A DNA stretch of 7,343 nucleotides. Source: Anaerolineaceae bacterium (GTDB taxonomy: Bacteria > Planctomycetota > Phycisphaerae > FEN-1346 > JAACEH01). The DNA is taken from the NCBI GenBank assembly GCA_011682595.1, contig JAACEH010000168.1, positions 1-7,343 of the forward strand, written 5' to 3'. The position numbers and the translations under genes were made by a program. The notes beneath the pieces are model-generated. The model was given only the letters and a program-made list of their open reading frames with translations. It was not told the DNA's origin and ran no database searches. Below, piece by piece: positions 6,690-7,343 of the stretch; positions within the stretch are counted from its first letter, which is position 1, and each line of letters opens with the position of its first letter.

Positions 6690-6858
6690 TCTTCTTCAAC
6701 TTCCTCTTGAGCCATTTGACCAGGCCCGGCTCGGCCGGGCTCTCATATTCGCAGTAGGGACACTTGAGCATCTTGCACCCGCCAAAGACCGCACAGTTCC
6801 GGCACGCTTTGCGGGCCGATTCCTCGTCGAAGGTCTTGCCGCAGAAGGCGCACTTCAT
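6682..6858 (-). CDS. Small Cys-rich protein of the feo operon (58 aa)
   Basis: This 58-residue soluble protein has seven cysteines: CxxC at 3-6, CxxC at 19-22, Cys28 and CxxC at 33-36, followed by a strongly basic tail (KWLKRKLKKND, 48-58). The layout suggests one or two zinc- or iron-binding knuckles, rubredoxin-like in motif only. No membrane helix is present, unlike the FeoB-associated Cys-rich membrane proteins. Its ATG overlaps the feoB stop in an ATGA (6858-6855), and its own stop lies inside the start of the DtxR-type gene, so translation of all three is likely coupled. This placement implies a role with FeoB, such as FeoC-like regulation, iron delivery or redox sensing. That is inference, and I do not recognise a named family. 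Confidence 0.82.
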   Translation of the reverse strand: MKCAFCGKTFDEESARKACRNCAVFGGCKMLKCPYCEYESPAEPGLVKWLKRKLKKND

Positions 6859-7343
6859 AGCTGAACCCCCAGCCCATTCAGCAGCGAGTTGGCCACAAAG
6901 CCGGTCACGAAAGCAAGGACAAGAATGCCCGCGGAGGTCAGCAGCGACATCTTCCAGCCGCGCTCTTTCTTCATTATGAGGAACTGGGCGATGCACGGTA
7001 GGAACAGCGTCAGTGTAATCGCCGCCACGGCCAGTTGGACACCGCTCAGGGCTCCGGCCTTCTGGAGATCGTAGAGCCCGGCGGCGCCGTAGTCCCGGCG
7101 GAAGAAGCCGAACAGGAAGGCCACCGCCGCCCCGTTCGGAAGGCCGATCAGGTTGACCACCGGCTCCAGGCCGCGGACCAGCAGGTCGAAGATGCCGGTT
7201 ACCCGACCAAGCCAGATAAATACACTGGCCAGGATGAACAGGGGAAAAACCTCTTTGAAGTACCAGACGATCCGCGTGTAGGTTTTGACGGCCACGTTGG
7301 TCAGCTTGGGCAACCTCAGCGGAGGCAACTCCATGTAGAAGCT
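6855..7343 (-). CDS. feoB: Ferrous iron transporter FeoB, C-terminal part (5' end outside window)
   Basis: This is the last 162 residues of the Fe(II) permease FeoB; the frame is open to the window edge. The G-protein domain and first half of the membrane domain lie upstream, beyond 7343. Visible signatures, in visible-residue numbering, are MELPPLRLP (4-12), which leads into the second membrane half, FGFFRRDYGAAGL (78-90) of the gate region, and TLTLFLPCIAQF (110-121) with the conserved Pro-Cys (Cys117), followed by KKERGWK (125-131). Membrane helices lie at about 27-46, 72-90, 103-124 and 133-156. The FRRDYGAAG form is, to my knowledge, common in FeoB from strict anaerobes and deltaproteobacteria-like lineages. 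The gene ends in an ATGA overlap with the small Cys-rich gene, in an operon reading feoB, Cys-rich protein, DtxR-type regulator. Confidence 0.94.
   Translation of the reverse strand, partial: SFYMELPPLRLPKLTNVAVKTYTRIVWYFKEVFPLFILASVFIWLGRVTGIFDLLVRGLEPVVNLIGLPNGAAVAFLFGFFRRDYGAAGLYDLQKAGALSGVQLAVAAITLTLFLPCIAQFLIMKKERGWKMSLLTSAGILVLAFVTGFVANSLLNGLGVQL

Noticed and set aside
1..7343. CRISPR array, tRNA/rRNA genes, insertion sequences
   Set aside because: No regularly spaced repeats, tRNA-like structures, rRNA signatures, transposase or terminal repeats were seen on either strand.

Overview
The window is high-GC (visibly above 60%) bacterial chromosomal DNA. It holds a high-affinity phosphate uptake operon on the plus strand and part of a ferrous-iron uptake operon on the minus strand, with one truncated methyltransferase-fold gene and a short non-coding gap between them. 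The FeoB type (FRRDYGAAG motif), the small Cys-rich protein next to it and the FeoA-bearing DtxR-family protein suggest an anaerobic or iron-reducing niche. A planctomycete-like or deltaproteobacteria-like uncultured lineage is plausible, but the sequence alone does not fix the taxon.

Plus strand, 1-5197: a candidate Pho-box promoter (14-56) leads into pstS, pstC, pstA, pstB and phoU in the classical order. PstS binds periplasmic phosphate, PstC and PstA form the membrane channel, and PstB is the ATPase. PhoU normally signals transporter status to the PhoR/PhoB system. Both permeases are enlarged: PstC carries an extra segment with two added hydrophobic helices, and PstA has a periplasmic insertion of about 150 residues after its first helix. 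phoU is broken: the frame stops at 4816-4818 and resumes in another frame, with a net loss of about 11 nt exactly in the conserved first-repeat motif.

Minus strand, 5166-5747: a spermidine-synthase-like, SAM-binding-fold gene converges on phoU. It overlaps the phoU end by 32 bp and seems to lack the usual C-terminal 35-50 residues. The gap 5748-6014 holds a perfect 9-bp inverted repeat (5827-5847) and no convincing gene.

Minus strand, 6015-7343: the 3' part of feoB (its 5' end lies beyond the window), a 58-residue protein with seven cysteines, and a DtxR/IdeR-type metalloregulator with a C-terminal FeoA/SH3 domain. The three genes are packed with overlapping stops and starts. The regulator keeps the metal ligands, but its helix-turn-helix is about 11 residues too short. 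It may therefore not be an ordinary DNA-binding repressor.
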